Assembly: GCA_944320795.1 (NCBI GenBank)
Contig: CALUIU010000020.1
Location: 1 to 60,936 of the forward strand
Reading direction: 5' to 3'
Length of the DNA stretch: 60,936 bases
From: Candidatus Paraprevotella stercoravium
GTDB taxonomy: Bacteria > Bacteroidota > Bacteroidia > Bacteroidales > Bacteroidaceae
Shown here piece after piece: positions 1 through 9,284 of the stretch. The notes under the pieces are model-generated. The model saw nothing but the letters and a program-made list of their open reading frames with translations, had not been told where the DNA came from and did no database searches. Made by a program: the position numbers and the translations under genes. The number at the start of each line of letters is the position of its first letter. The stretch's first letter is position 1.

Positions 1-83
1 CAGATTTATCAAAACTTTCTATAGATTAAATTATTGAATATCAGCGAATAAAGATATTTTTAAAGGACGACTAAATAAAGGAA

Positions 84-120
84 TCCCCCACAGACGGTTG
101 ATTAAGTTCGCTGTGAGGGA
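84..120 (-). terminator. Terminator of the DUF6057-like gene
   Basis: A 10-bp stem (TCCCCCACAG at 84-93 with CTGTGAGGGA at 111-120, one wobble pair) lies just after the stop of the minus-strand gene ending at 129. Read on the minus strand it is followed by a T-containing run. The rest of 1-83 is AT-rich and shows no gene. Confidence 0.6.
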
Positions 121-128
121 AAAAAGAA

Positions 129-1850
129 TTATTCTTTAAGAGGTTTTACGTCAGTAAACAAGTAGTAGTACCAGTAACTATTACCATAATACTGAGTCAG
201 CTCATTTATGCGATCTTCATTCAAAAGCTGTAAGAAATTCACCCAGTTCTTCACTTTATTTTGTGGGATTTTGAATCCCAATGAGTAACTTTTATTTTCA
301 GTATTGGCCATTAAATATGCTTCAGTATATGCTTCTGGCAAATGCTCTGCAAACAGCTTCTGATAAATACTTAAGGCTTGTTTAAACCGTTTCATATCTT
401 TCTCTAAAAGAAAACTGCAAAGCATCAGATTTATTCGTTTTATATTTGACGAATCATTTAAAGCCGTATAGATGAATTCTGTTTTAGGTTCATAAGATCC
501 GATAAAGAAAGCGCTACGGTCAGGAATGGATTTCGTGTTTTGTAGCCCGTCGTGATGTCTAAGTTGCCTTTCAATATTTTCAGTCCATTTCAGATCTTTT
601 TGGCTTGTTCGTGCGATTTTGAAATATTTTTGTGCCAGTTTCATATCTCCTTGCATCAATGCGGCTTCTGTAAGATGTCGGATTGCTCGGGCCGATGTGG
701 TCGAATGATTTTGTGTACCCATCTCAAAAATCTGATGCATGTATTCATCGGCTACATGAATGTTTTTATAGAACAGTGCATTAAAGAAAGCTGCTTCTTT
801 TTCGGTGTTTCGCCAGAAGAATAAGTCTGTTGTTGATGCAACTGGATAAGAAAATAGGTGATCAGCCAAGGTTCCAGCTTCATTTTCGGCCAGCAAAGCA
901 TATCTTAAATGAAAATCTGAATAGGATGAAGTATTGGCATTGGCTAATTGATATACTTTATGCCAGTCAGCAGATTCCGCAGCTTGTTCCATGGCATAAT
1001 AATTTTCTTTTAGCATGATTTTGCTTTTCTGAGTCATACAGAGTAATGGCATCATTAAGGCTGCTAACAGGCGTATTCCCCACTCCACACAGGAAAAACG
1101 AACTTTATTCGCAACCTTTAGCAATGTTTCAGATAGTAACGGAATGAATGGTACTATCAGCATGATCAGTGAATGACATGTATTGTCGACAAACAGTTGT
1201 CTTTGTTGTTCATTAAGATAGAAAACATAATCGCTCCACAAATAGGAAAAGAATGTAGTCAGGATCATTCCCAATGCACTGAATACCCAGATACGAGGAT
1301 TCCGACTCGTAATCAGGTCATGGAACAGCATGGCTGTATAGAGGCTGAATGTGATGGCTGTACCCAATACTGGATAGACTAACAAGAAAATACTAGGCAG
1401 CCAATTCCATGTGTTGTTTTTTCCTATTCTTATATAGGAATATAGGCAATAAACGAGTAATGCCAGTGTTGTTTGCAGAAGTTGTAATATATCTGGAAAT
1501 TCAAAAAAAAGAATACTCGCTGCCAGAATAAAACCTATAACCGACGTTGCCCGCATCTGCTTCATCCGAAGGGTAGCACCTATAGAACAGGCACAGATAC
1601 TTGTCAAGGTGGCAGCAATAGCCGCTCCTATCCATGGCGAAATAAAAAGCTGTTGCAAGGCAGTATTGGCGATGAACAATATTCCTCCCGGGTAGCGCAG
1701 GCTTTCAGCAATGAAATCTCCTGCACCCAATAAAGGATTGTGAGCTTCGATATTTTTTATTGTTGCAGGCATACCTAGGGCCAAAGTGAAGAAATTGGCA
1801 ACCCAAAACAGGAGGTTGCCTGCATAGTGAGAATATTTCTTGAATTGCAT
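129..1850 (-). CDS. DUF6057-like polytopic membrane protein
   Basis: A 573-residue protein. The N-terminal half is a series of hydrophobic segments (roughly residues 8-290, about eight to ten helices). The C-terminal half (about 300-573) is soluble and helical, with TPR-like spacing (for example around residues 390-420 and 480-515). This layout fits the Bacteroidales DUF6057 family, whose function is unknown. It starts 16 bp after the stop of the TolB-like lipoprotein gene, so the two are probably cotranscribed and may act together at the cell envelope. The family name is from memory of the architecture. The membrane topology is what the sequence shows. Confidence 0.7.
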   Translation of the reverse strand: MQFKKYSHYAGNLLFWVANFFTLALGMPATIKNIEAHNPLLGAGDFIAESLRYPGGILFIANTALQQLFISPWIGAAIAATLTSICACSIGATLRMKQMRATSVIGFILAASILFFEFPDILQLLQTTLALLVYCLYSYIRIGKNNTWNWLPSIFLLVYPVLGTAITFSLYTAMLFHDLITSRNPRIWVFSALGMILTTFFSYLWSDYVFYLNEQQRQLFVDNTCHSLIMLIVPFIPLLSETLLKVANKVRFSCVEWGIRLLAALMMPLLCMTQKSKIMLKENYYAMEQAAESADWHKVYQLANANTSSYSDFHLRYALLAENEAGTLADHLFSYPVASTTDLFFWRNTEKEAAFFNALFYKNIHVADEYMHQIFEMGTQNHSTTSARAIRHLTEAALMQGDMKLAQKYFKIARTSQKDLKWTENIERQLRHHDGLQNTKSIPDRSAFFIGSYEPKTEFIYTALNDSSNIKRINLMLCSFLLEKDMKRFKQALSIYQKLFAEHLPEAYTEAYLMANTENKSYSLGFKIPQNKVKNWVNFLQLLNEDRINELTQYYGNSYWYYYLFTDVKPLKE

Positions 1851-1866
1851 ATTCTGATTTATTTGA

Positions 1867-3321
1867 TTATTCGAACAAATGTGCTACAGACTCTTCCAAA
1901 ATGATTTCTCCATTGACAAATTCCGGGATGTTGTATGAATAAAGTCTTTCAGTGTTGTGTTCCGGATTTTTCTGAGGTAAAAGGACGGGTTTGGAGAATC
2001 CGATTTTAGGGTCAAAGTGAGCTATGAACAGACGGGTGTAACGTCCGTCCAGTCTTCTGCTACTGAAAATAATCCATTTCCCGTTCTCATCCCAACTGTG
2101 ATAACTGTCTACATCCTTGCTGTTTACTGGTGCCGTATCTACATATCTGTTTGTTTTGAGATCAATCATTTTCAGGTCAGCTTGTTTGTGCCATATAGGA
2201 AAAGTACCGCTTTCTGATTCTGTAAACAGTAAGAATCTGCCATCTGGAGAGATTCGCGGGAAAGAAGCGCTGCCTCCGTCTGTGCGAGGGTTATAGATGG
2301 TGTCTACCTTGTTGCCCAACGTGCCGTTTGTTTCGTTAAAATCAGTACGTAAGATTGCATATTTCAATTGAGCGTATTCTTTAGGAATGTTTCTGGCACG
2401 AGCCTGGCAAAAATACAGACTTTTGCCGTCTGGTGAAAAAGCAGGAAAAGTTTCCCAATATTGTTTTTCCGTGAATCTTGGATCAGTAATGATTTTATGT
2501 TCTTGAGAATCATATACCATCAAATCCGATTCCAGATCATAAACTTCCACTTTGTTATTGCTCTGTCCGTAGAATGCCTGATGGGTGTCGCAGTTAGCCA
2601 GTACAACAAATCTCCCTTTAGGATGCCAATAAGGATATGTACCTTTAAAATATGGAGCCATTTTATCCAGTTCCAATCTTTCTGCCTTTCCGTTCTTGAC
2701 CATGACACTGCATCCGTTTTTACCTCGGGCATGGAATAAGAAACGTTGAGGTGAATAATTATGAAAGCTGTGACAGTTGATACATCCTTCATGATTCTCA
2801 TTATTGCTAACAATACAGTTTTCCTCGAAATCTTCCAGATGTCTTTGATATATTCCCATGGTCTTCCACAAAACGTATCCAGGTGGGATAAGGCGGTAAG
2901 CTATCCATGGAGTAATGGAATCATTGGATACGGTAATTCTGAAGTCCCGATATTTTATGCCTTCCTGATGCTGATCATTCCATACGGAAACGACAACTTT
3001 CAGTTGTTTGCCTTTGGCCCGTTCTAAACTTTCCATCCATGTTTTTTGAGAAATCTCAATAACATGATCACCATCTACGGTAAAAAGCTTTTCGTGTTCC
3101 AGATAAAAATCAGCGGAAATTTTATGGGCATTCTCAATCATAAAGTTGACAGGGGCAATGTTACAGGGAACAATAACATCCTTATAATCCGGAAATATGT
3201 CAGGATACTCCGTGCTGGTTTCTTTGGGTAGACTTGTGGTACAAGCGTTGATTAATAAGATCAGACATCCAGTCGATAGGATATTTGTTATGAAGTGTTT
3301 AGAGTATTGTCTTGTTTTCAT
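1867..3321 (-). CDS. TolB-like beta-propeller lipoprotein with a CxxCH heme motif
   Basis: A 484-residue exported lipoprotein. A hydrophobic signal ends in a lipobox with Cys27. Residues 180-184 read CINCH, the canonical covalent heme c attachment motif, followed by several PD40/WD40-like TolB repeats with SPDG-type turns (around residues 290-300, 355-362 and 405-420). Proteins of this kind in Bacteroides are often annotated as TolB-like or cytochrome c biosynthesis proteins. Whether heme is bound is not shown; Met or His at the sixth ligand position cannot be assigned by eye. It is first in an apparent operon with the DUF6057-like membrane protein. Function unknown; an envelope-associated role is inferred from the lipobox. 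Confidence 0.75.
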   Translation of the reverse strand: MKTRQYSKHFITNILSTGCLILLINACTTSLPKETSTEYPDIFPDYKDVIVPCNIAPVNFMIENAHKISADFYLEHEKLFTVDGDHVIEISQKTWMESLERAKGKQLKVVVSVWNDQHQEGIKYRDFRITVSNDSITPWIAYRLIPPGYVLWKTMGIYQRHLEDFEENCIVSNNENHEGCINCHSFHNYSPQRFLFHARGKNGCSVMVKNGKAERLELDKMAPYFKGTYPYWHPKGRFVVLANCDTHQAFYGQSNNKVEVYDLESDLMVYDSQEHKIITDPRFTEKQYWETFPAFSPDGKSLYFCQARARNIPKEYAQLKYAILRTDFNETNGTLGNKVDTIYNPRTDGGSASFPRISPDGRFLLFTESESGTFPIWHKQADLKMIDLKTNRYVDTAPVNSKDVDSYHSWDENGKWIIFSSRRLDGRYTRLFIAHFDPKIGFSKPVLLPQKNPEHNTERLYSYNIPEFVNGEIILEESVAHLFE

Positions 3322-3394
3322 GTAGATTTTCTATTATTGTGATAAGGGCCTGCTCAATGAGTGTTTTCGTTACCTTGGGTCAGTTATAAACGCT

Positions 3395-3432
3395 AAAGTG
3401 GGCCATCTGTCATTAGACAGGTAACCCACTTT
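3395..3432 (-). terminator. Terminator downstream of spt
   Basis: The arms AAAGTGGG (3395-3402) and CCCACTTT (3425-3432) enclose a second small hairpin, CTGTC-ATTA-GACAG. It lies about 40 bp beyond the spt stop and upstream of the TolB-like gene, so it probably ends the spt transcript. Confidence 0.6.
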
Positions 3433-3471
3433 ATCATTATTATTAATATTGTTTGTCAAGGGGAAGCCGTG

Positions 3472-4656
3472 TTAGAGAATATCCAACTGCTTGAACACCT
3501 TCACCAGTTTCTCAATGGCTTCGTCAACCTGCTCATGTGTATGATTTGCCATTAGGGCAAAGCGTACTAGGGTATCCTGAGGAGCACATGCCGGTGGAAT
3601 GACCGGATTAATAAATACTCCTTCATCGAATGCCAGTTTTGTCACCAAGAATGTTTTATCTGTATCACGTACATACAAAGGAATGATAGGTGATTCTGTC
3701 GCACCAATTTCAAATCCTTCCTCGCGGAATCGTTTCAGGGCATAGTTAGTTACATCCCACAATTTCTGGATGCGTTCCGGTTCCTGTTGCAGAATGTGCA
3801 GGGCTTCGAGTGCAGAGGCGGTTGCTGCCGGAGTGTTTGAAGCACTGAAGATATATGTACGGGTATTATGTCTTAACCAATTGATGATTGTCTTATCAGC
3901 CGCAATGAAACCGCCAATTGAAGCCAGAGACTTGCTGAAAGTACCCATGATCAGATCTACTTCGTCGGTCAGATTAAAATGATCGCATACTCCCCTACCG
4001 TTACGTCCGAATACGCCTAATCCGTGTGCTTCATCCACCATTATGCTGGCATTATACTTATGTTTCAGACGTACGATTTCAGGCAAGTTGGCCAAATCAC
4101 CTTCCATAGAGAATACACCGTCAACTACAATGAGTTTAACAGCATCCGGTTTACATTTCTGGAGCTGTTTCTCCAGATCTGCCATGTCATTGTGCTTGTA
4201 TCTCAGATTATGTGAAAAAGACAGTCTTCTACCATCTACAATCGAAGCATGGTCTCTGTCATCACAGATAATATAGTCGTTTCTGTCTGTAATACATGCC
4301 AATACACCTGAGTTTACTGTAAAACCAGTTGAGAAACAGAGTGCTTCATCTTTTCCGACAAAAGCGGCAAGCTCTTTTTCCAACTGCACGTGCAAGTCAA
4401 GTGTTCCGTTGAGAAATCTGGATCCGGCACATCCTGAACCGTATTTTCTTAAAGCTTGCACGCCGGCTTCAATAACACGCTCGTCGCCGGTTAATCCTGT
4501 ATAAGCGTTGGAACCGAACATCAGCACGCGATGGCCTTCCATCAAAACTTCTGTGCCCTGTTTTCCTTCGATTTCTCTAAAATAAGGATACACACCCGCT
4601 TCCATAAATTTTTGGGGTGCATCATACTTTGCTAATTTGTCTTGTAATAATCCCAT
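3472..4656 (-). CDS. spt: Serine palmitoyltransferase
   Basis: A 394-residue PLP-dependent alpha-oxoamine synthase. It would condense serine with a fatty acyl-CoA to 3-ketosphinganine, the first step of Bacteroides sphingolipid synthesis. Visible marks are DEAHGLG (residues 208-214) and the PLP lysine Lys242 in GTFSKSLAS, both standard for this fold. The family also contains BioF and Kbl. The assignment to SPT rests on the close overall resemblance to the Bacteroides enzyme and on the neighbouring lipid kinase. The start chosen is the ATG at 4656; an upstream in-frame extension to 4713 overlaps the promoter. It is divergent from the lipid kinase gene. Confidence 0.85.
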   Translation of the reverse strand: MGLLQDKLAKYDAPQKFMEAGVYPYFREIEGKQGTEVLMEGHRVLMFGSNAYTGLTGDERVIEAGVQALRKYGSGCAGSRFLNGTLDLHVQLEKELAAFVGKDEALCFSTGFTVNSGVLACITDRNDYIICDDRDHASIVDGRRLSFSHNLRYKHNDMADLEKQLQKCKPDAVKLIVVDGVFSMEGDLANLPEIVRLKHKYNASIMVDEAHGLGVFGRNGRGVCDHFNLTDEVDLIMGTFSKSLASIGGFIAADKTIINWLRHNTRTYIFSASNTPAATASALEALHILQQEPERIQKLWDVTNYALKRFREEGFEIGATESPIIPLYVRDTDKTFLVTKLAFDEGVFINPVIPPACAPQDTLVRFALMANHTHEQVDEAIEKLVKVFKQLDIL

Positions 4657-4710
4657 TTTCAATGTTAGGTTTATAGAAATTCTTCGGATAGATTTCATAA
4701 AAGTCCGTTG

Positions 4711-4718
4711 CAAAAGTA
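4711..4718 (-). promoter_or_regulatory. -7 element of the spt promoter
   Basis: On the minus strand this reads TACTTTTG, matching the Bacteroidetes -7 consensus TAnnTTTG, about 55 bp upstream of the chosen spt start. No convincing -33 box was found at the usual distance. Its position supports the start at 4656 over 4713. Confidence 0.5.
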
Positions 4719-4814
4719 ATAATTAAAATTTTTAATTGAGGAAAATCAAACATAAAAAATACCAAAATCCTCACAGTTGGATTCTTATTTCGAAATAATG
4801 TCACAAAAAGTAAT

Positions 4815-4822
4815 TATATTTG
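4815..4822 (+). promoter_or_regulatory. -7 element of the lipid kinase promoter
   Basis: TATATTTG fits TAnnTTTG and lies about 36 bp before the kinase ATG. The -33 region is not clear. The spt -7 element is about 100 bp away on the other strand, so the two genes share a divergent promoter region. Confidence 0.5.
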
Positions 4823-4858
4823 TGAATACAAAATAGCCAATTTTCATCAACCCTATTT

Positions 4859-5896
4859 ATGTCTGGAAAGAAAAAAATCTATTTCATAATCAATCCTATC
4901 TCAGGTACTCAAAAAAAAGATCTGATAATAAAGGATATAAACCGTTATTTAGACAATTCTAGATTTGATTATGAAGTTAAATATACGCAATATGCAGGCC
5001 ATGCGGCTGCTATTGCTCGTGAAGCAGCCAATGCCGGTCTGGACATTGTTGTTGCCATTGGTGGTGACGGGACAGTTAACGAAGTCGCTCGTTCGTTGGT
5101 CCATCACACCACGGCTTTAGGTATCATTCCTTGTGGTTCCGGTAACGGACTGGCGCGCCATTTACAGATTCCGATAGATCCCGTTGGAGCTATACAGGTA
5201 CTCAATGAATGCGTCATTCAGGAATTGGATTATGGGAAAATCAATAATATACCTTTCTTTTGCACTTGTGGTATTGGATTTGATGCATTTGTGAGTTCAA
5301 AATTTGCGGAAGCAGGAAAGCGAGGTTTTCTGACCTACATTGAAAATACCCTTCGTGAAGGTCTGGCATATAAGCCGGAAACTTATACCATTACCATTGA
5401 TGGAAACGACCAGTTGATCTATAAGGCATTCCTGATAGCATGTGCAAATGCATCGCAATATGGAAACAATGCTTACATCGCCCCCAATGCTTCAATGAGT
5501 GACGGACTGATGGATGTTACGATTATGGAGCCTATTTCTGTACTTGAGGCGCCGCAGATTGCCATACAGTTGTTTAACCGCACAATTAATCATAACAGTA
5601 AGATTAAAACATTTCGTTGTAAAAAGGTAAACATAGAGCGGAAAAATCCGGGCGTGATTCATTTTGACGGCGATCCGGTGATGAGCGGAAAAAACATTGA
5701 AGTGGAGTTGGTAGAGAAAGGCTTGAACGTTGTGGTGAATTCTCATAGTAGTCCACAACCGCCTTTATTGAGAATCTTCTCTGATTTTTATGAGGATTTC
5801 AATCAATTCCGTGATGAATTGTTCGAAAAGCACAAACGCATTCTGCGTTCTCAGCAGGAACATGTGCGCAATAGTCTCAAACGTTTTAATAAGTAA
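4859..5896 (+). CDS. Diacylglycerol kinase-family lipid kinase
   Basis: A 345-residue protein of the DAGK_cat/YegS fold. It begins with a KKIYFIINPISGT segment (residues 4-16) and has the nucleotide-binding GGDGTVNEVARSL (about 74-86) and PCGSGNGLARHL (about 97-108). These enzymes phosphorylate lipid hydroxyls such as diacylglycerol, or sphingoid bases in eukaryotic relatives. The gene is transcribed divergently from serine palmitoyltransferase, so a sphingolipid or ceramide substrate is plausible, but this is inference. The last 50 or so residues are charged and helical beyond the core domain. A terminator follows 16 bp downstream. Confidence 0.85.
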   Translation: MSGKKKIYFIINPISGTQKKDLIIKDINRYLDNSRFDYEVKYTQYAGHAAAIAREAANAGLDIVVAIGGDGTVNEVARSLVHHTTALGIIPCGSGNGLARHLQIPIDPVGAIQVLNECVIQELDYGKINNIPFFCTCGIGFDAFVSSKFAEAGKRGFLTYIENTLREGLAYKPETYTITIDGNDQLIYKAFLIACANASQYGNNAYIAPNASMSDGLMDVTIMEPISVLEAPQIAIQLFNRTINHNSKIKTFRCKKVNIERKNPGVIHFDGDPVMSGKNIEVELVEKGLNVVVNSHSSPQPPLLRIFSDFYEDFNQFRDELFEKHKRILRSQQEHVRNSLKRFNK

Positions 5897-5912
5897 GAAT
5901 CTATAAAAATAA

Positions 5913-5957
5913 AAGAGCCTTGTCAAACCCCTTTTCAGGTGCTATGATAAGGCTCTT
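5913..5957. terminator. Bidirectional terminator between lipid kinase and trmN6
   Basis: A 13-bp stem (5913-5925 with 5945-5957, one wobble) is flanked by an A-run on the left and GGTTAT on the right. It lies between convergent genes and can serve both. Confidence 0.75.
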
Positions 5958-5973
5958 GGTTATATTAAGGATA

Positions 5974-6678
5974 CTATAACTTCAGATAGAAATCACCTGT
6001 AAGCAGACGGTATTCTTCTGTGGGCTCATTGGTCTGAGTCTTTAATACCAGCTGTTCGCTTAAAGGATATGGAACTTGAGTTCGTGAAAAAGAAAGCAAA
6101 ACACGTTTTGCCGGTTTGTTTTCTTTTGTGTGTACCCATACTTTTCTTAATGCATATAGATTATTTTCCCAACACAACTGACTGAAGAGATCGCAACTCT
6201 CGGCCGGAATAATGACATGGAATGTTCCCTGTTCTGTAAGTAGTGAGACGCATGCACGAATCAGATCTTCAAAGGGCAAACAAGCTGTTTGCCGTGCTTG
6301 ATTCCGTAAATCTGTTGGAGACAGGAGCCCGTTGGAGTAAAATGGCGGGTTGCATAAAATACAGTCAAACTTTGTTTGCGGATTCCAACAACGGATGTCA
6401 GCCAGAATGACTGTTATGCGTTCTGCCCATGGTGATTGCCGGACATTAAATTCAGCCTGTTGTACGGCCGAAGGATCAATTTCTATGGCAGTAATATGTG
6501 CCGACGGATTGCGTTGCGCAGCCATCAATGCCAGAATGCCGGAACCGGTACCGACATCCAGAACTGTATGTGCGGAACAACAGTCGCTCCAAGCCCCTAA
6601 AAGTACACTGTCTGTACCCACTTTCATGGCGCAAAGTTCATGATGGACGGAAAATTGTTTAAAATGAAATGCGTTCAT
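5974..6678 (-). CDS. trmN6: tRNA1(Val) adenine-37 N6-methyltransferase
   Basis: A 234-residue Rossmann methyltransferase. It has the SAM-binding motif DVGTGSG (41-47) and the N6-adenine catalytic motif NPPFY (110-114). The N-terminal FHFKQFSVHHELCAMKVGTD stretch is typical of the YfiC/TrmN6 group, which methylates A37 of tRNA1(Val). HemK-type and RsmC-type enzymes share the NPPF/Y motif, but the N-terminus and short length favour TrmN6. It is divergent from lon with overlapping promoter regions; the minus strand has a TATTTTTG at 6712-6719. Confidence 0.85.
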   Translation of the reverse strand: MNAFHFKQFSVHHELCAMKVGTDSVLLGAWSDCCSAHTVLDVGTGSGILALMAAQRNPSAHITAIEIDPSAVQQAEFNVRQSPWAERITVILADIRCWNPQTKFDCILCNPPFYSNGLLSPTDLRNQARQTACLPFEDLIRACVSLLTEQGTFHVIIPAESCDLFSQLCWENNLYALRKVWVHTKENKPAKRVLLSFSRTQVPYPLSEQLVLKTQTNEPTEEYRLLTGDFYLKL

Positions 6679-6748
6679 TACTCAAGAATCAGGTTATTAT
6701 TTTTATTGTTGCAAAAATAACTAATTAAAATCAAATACAATATTTATA

Positions 6749-6780
6749 CTTGGTATAATAGCCACATTTTTGTATCTTTG
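6749..6780 (+). promoter_or_regulatory. Promoter of lon
   Basis: CTTG at 6749-6752 and TATCTTTG at 6773-6780 are 20 bp apart, a good match to the Bacteroidetes housekeeping promoter. It would start transcription about 40 nt before the lon ATG. No heat-shock inverted repeat (CIRCE) was seen. Confidence 0.7.
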
Positions 6781-6827
6781 CCGAGTTTCACAAAAAAATA
6801 AAAACAATATATTAGATTATAGAGTTT

Positions 6828-9284
6828 ATGCAAATCGACGAAAATCAGAATCCTTTTTCTTTAGTAGCCGACTTTGAGGGAGATGAGTCCAGTGTATTCG
6901 AGGTAGATGTGGACGAGACATTGCCCATTCTGCCCTTGCGAAACATGGTATTGTTTCCGGGTGTTGTCATGCCGGTTGCCGTGGGACGAAAGAGTTCGCT
7001 CAAGCTCATTAAGGCAGCAGAGAAAAAGAATTTTCATATAGGTGTAGTCTGTCAGCTGGCTCCGGAGACAGATCATCCGGGTTTTGAAGACCTATACCAT
7101 GTTGGTACGGTTGCCAAAATTGTTAAAGTGCTCGAATTACCGGATCAGTCTATTACTGTTATTCTTCAGGGAATGAGCCGTTTTAAATTGTCTGGCATTG
7201 TTGAGACCACACCTTATTTAATTGGTAATGCGACTAAGATTGACGAAGTGTTGCCAGAAAAAGAGGATACTCAATATGAGATTCTGGTGGAAAGCTGTCG
7301 CGAGGTAACTATGAAATACATCAAAATGAATGAGCAGTTGCCCCGTGAGTCTATGTTTGCCATCAAAAATATCTCAAACAAGACATTCCTGATTAATTTC
7401 ATCTGTGCCAATTTCCCGTTTGCCATCAGTCGGAAAATGGAACTGTTGGGCGAGGCTTCAATGGTAAAACGCACAGAGCTTCTTCTGCGTCAATTGAACA
7501 AAGAGATCCAATATGCGGAACTGCGTGCGGAAATTCAGCGCCGTACACGTGAGGATCTGGATGTTCAGCAAAAAGAATATTTCCTGCAACAGCAAATCAA
7601 GAATATTCAGGATGAATTGGGCGGAACACCACAGGATCAGGACATACGCCAGTTGAAGAATCAGGCTGCCATGAAAAACTGGAGTGCGGAGACCGATCAG
7701 GTATTTCAGCGTGAACTCGCCAAACTGGAGCGTTTGAATCCGCAGAGTCCCGACTATAATGTGCAGCTGAATTATTTGCAGACATTGTTAAGCTTGCCTT
7801 GGAATACCTATACAGAGGATAACCTGAATCTGAAGAATGCCGAGAAAGTTCTTAATAAAGACCATTATGGGCTGGAAAAAGTAAAGGAACGTATTTTGGA
7901 GCATTTGGCAGTATTGCGTCTTCGGGGCGATCTTAAGTCACCGATCATTTGCCTGTATGGCCCTCCGGGAGTCGGAAAAACCTCGTTGGGACGCAGTGTG
8001 GCTACAGCCTTAAAGAGAAAATACGTGCGTATGTCTCTTGGCGGATTACACGATGAGTCTGAAATTCGCGGTCACCGCAAGACTTATATCGGCGCTATGC
8101 CGGGACGGATCATCAAGAATCTGATCAAGGCAGAGAGCTCCAATCCGGTATTTATTTTGGATGAAATTGACAAGATTACTCAAAATACCGTGCAGGGCGA
8201 TCCGTCTTCGGCCTTGTTGGAGGTGCTGGATCCGGAACAGAACAATGCTTTCCATGACAATTTCCTGGATTTGGACTATGATTTGTCGAAAGTACTGTTT
8301 ATCGCCACTGCCAATAATGTAGGCACCATCCCTCGCCCACTGCTTGACCGTATGGAACTGATAGAGGTGAGCGGATACATCACAGAAGAGAAAATTGAAA
8401 TCGCCAAGCGTCATCTTATTCCGAAGGAAAAGGAAAACAATGGTTTGGCCGGAGAGCAGGATATCAAGTTTACACGCCCGGCCATAGAATTCCTGATTGA
8501 GAACTACACACGTGAATCAGGTGTACGTGGTTTGGAGAAAAAGATCAACAAGGTATTCCGTAAAATCGCTTTGGAATATGCGCGTACGGGTGTGATACCG
8601 TATACCGAAATCAAGCCTGCAGATATTGAAAAACTGCTTGGCAAACCGGAGTTCACCCGCGACATCTATCAGGGCAATGAATATGCCGGTGTTGTAACCG
8701 GTCTGGCGTGGACTTCTGTCGGTGGAGAGATTCTCTTTATCGAGACCAGTCTGAGCAAAGGAAAGCCCGGCAAACTGACACTTACCGGAAATTTGGGCGA
8801 TGTAATGAAAGAGTCGGCTATGCTGGCCCTGGAATATATCAAGGCACATGCGGAGGCTCTGGAAATCGATAACCGTATTTTCGAGAACTGGAATATTCAT
8901 ATTCACGTACCCGAAGGAGCCGTACCTAAGGACGGTCCGTCTGCCGGTATCACGATGGCTACATCATTGGCCTCGGCTTTGACCCAACGTAAGGTACGCA
9001 GCAATCTGGCGATGACCGGAGAGATTACTTTGCGTGGAAAGGTTCTGCCTGTTGGCGGTATTAAAGAAAAAATATTGGCAGCCCGACGTGCTGGAATTAA
9101 GGATATCATACTCTGTAAGGAAAACAAAAAGAATATAGAGGAGATTCCGGCCATGTATCTTAAAGGCCTCACATTCCATTATGTGGATAATGTGAAGGAA
9201 GTCCTTCAGTTTGCTTTGCTGAAAGAAAAGGTAAAGGATCCGATTATCTTTAAATTTGAAGAAAACAATGGTGACCATAAATAA
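6828..9284 (+). CDS. lon: ATP-dependent Lon protease
   Basis: An 818-residue Lon of the LonA type. It has an N-terminal substrate-binding LAN domain (about 30-240), a coiled-coil linker (240-330), an AAA+ module with Walker A GPPGVGKTS (378-386), and a C-terminal serine-lysine protease with Ser705 in PKDGPSAG and Lys746 in PVGGIKEK. It degrades misfolded and regulatory proteins in the cytoplasm. The stop overlaps the start of tgt by 17 bp, so lon leads a plus-strand operon with tgt and the LptF/G permease. Length and motifs are complete. Confidence 0.97.
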   Translation: MQIDENQNPFSLVADFEGDESSVFEVDVDETLPILPLRNMVLFPGVVMPVAVGRKSSLKLIKAAEKKNFHIGVVCQLAPETDHPGFEDLYHVGTVAKIVKVLELPDQSITVILQGMSRFKLSGIVETTPYLIGNATKIDEVLPEKEDTQYEILVESCREVTMKYIKMNEQLPRESMFAIKNISNKTFLINFICANFPFAISRKMELLGEASMVKRTELLLRQLNKEIQYAELRAEIQRRTREDLDVQQKEYFLQQQIKNIQDELGGTPQDQDIRQLKNQAAMKNWSAETDQVFQRELAKLERLNPQSPDYNVQLNYLQTLLSLPWNTYTEDNLNLKNAEKVLNKDHYGLEKVKERILEHLAVLRLRGDLKSPIICLYGPPGVGKTSLGRSVATALKRKYVRMSLGGLHDESEIRGHRKTYIGAMPGRIIKNLIKAESSNPVFILDEIDKITQNTVQGDPSSALLEVLDPEQNNAFHDNFLDLDYDLSKVLFIATANNVGTIPRPLLDRMELIEVSGYITEEKIEIAKRHLIPKEKENNGLAGEQDIKFTRPAIEFLIENYTRESGVRGLEKKINKVFRKIALEYARTGVIPYTEIKPADIEKLLGKPEFTRDIYQGNEYAGVVTGLAWTSVGGEILFIETSLSKGKPGKLTLTGNLGDVMKESAMLALEYIKAHAEALEIDNRIFENWNIHIHVPEGAVPKDGPSAGITMATSLASALTQRKVRSNLAMTGEITLRGKVLPVGGIKEKILAARRAGIKDIILCKENKKNIEEIPAMYLKGLTFHYVDNVKEVLQFALLKEKVKDPIIFKFEENNGDHK

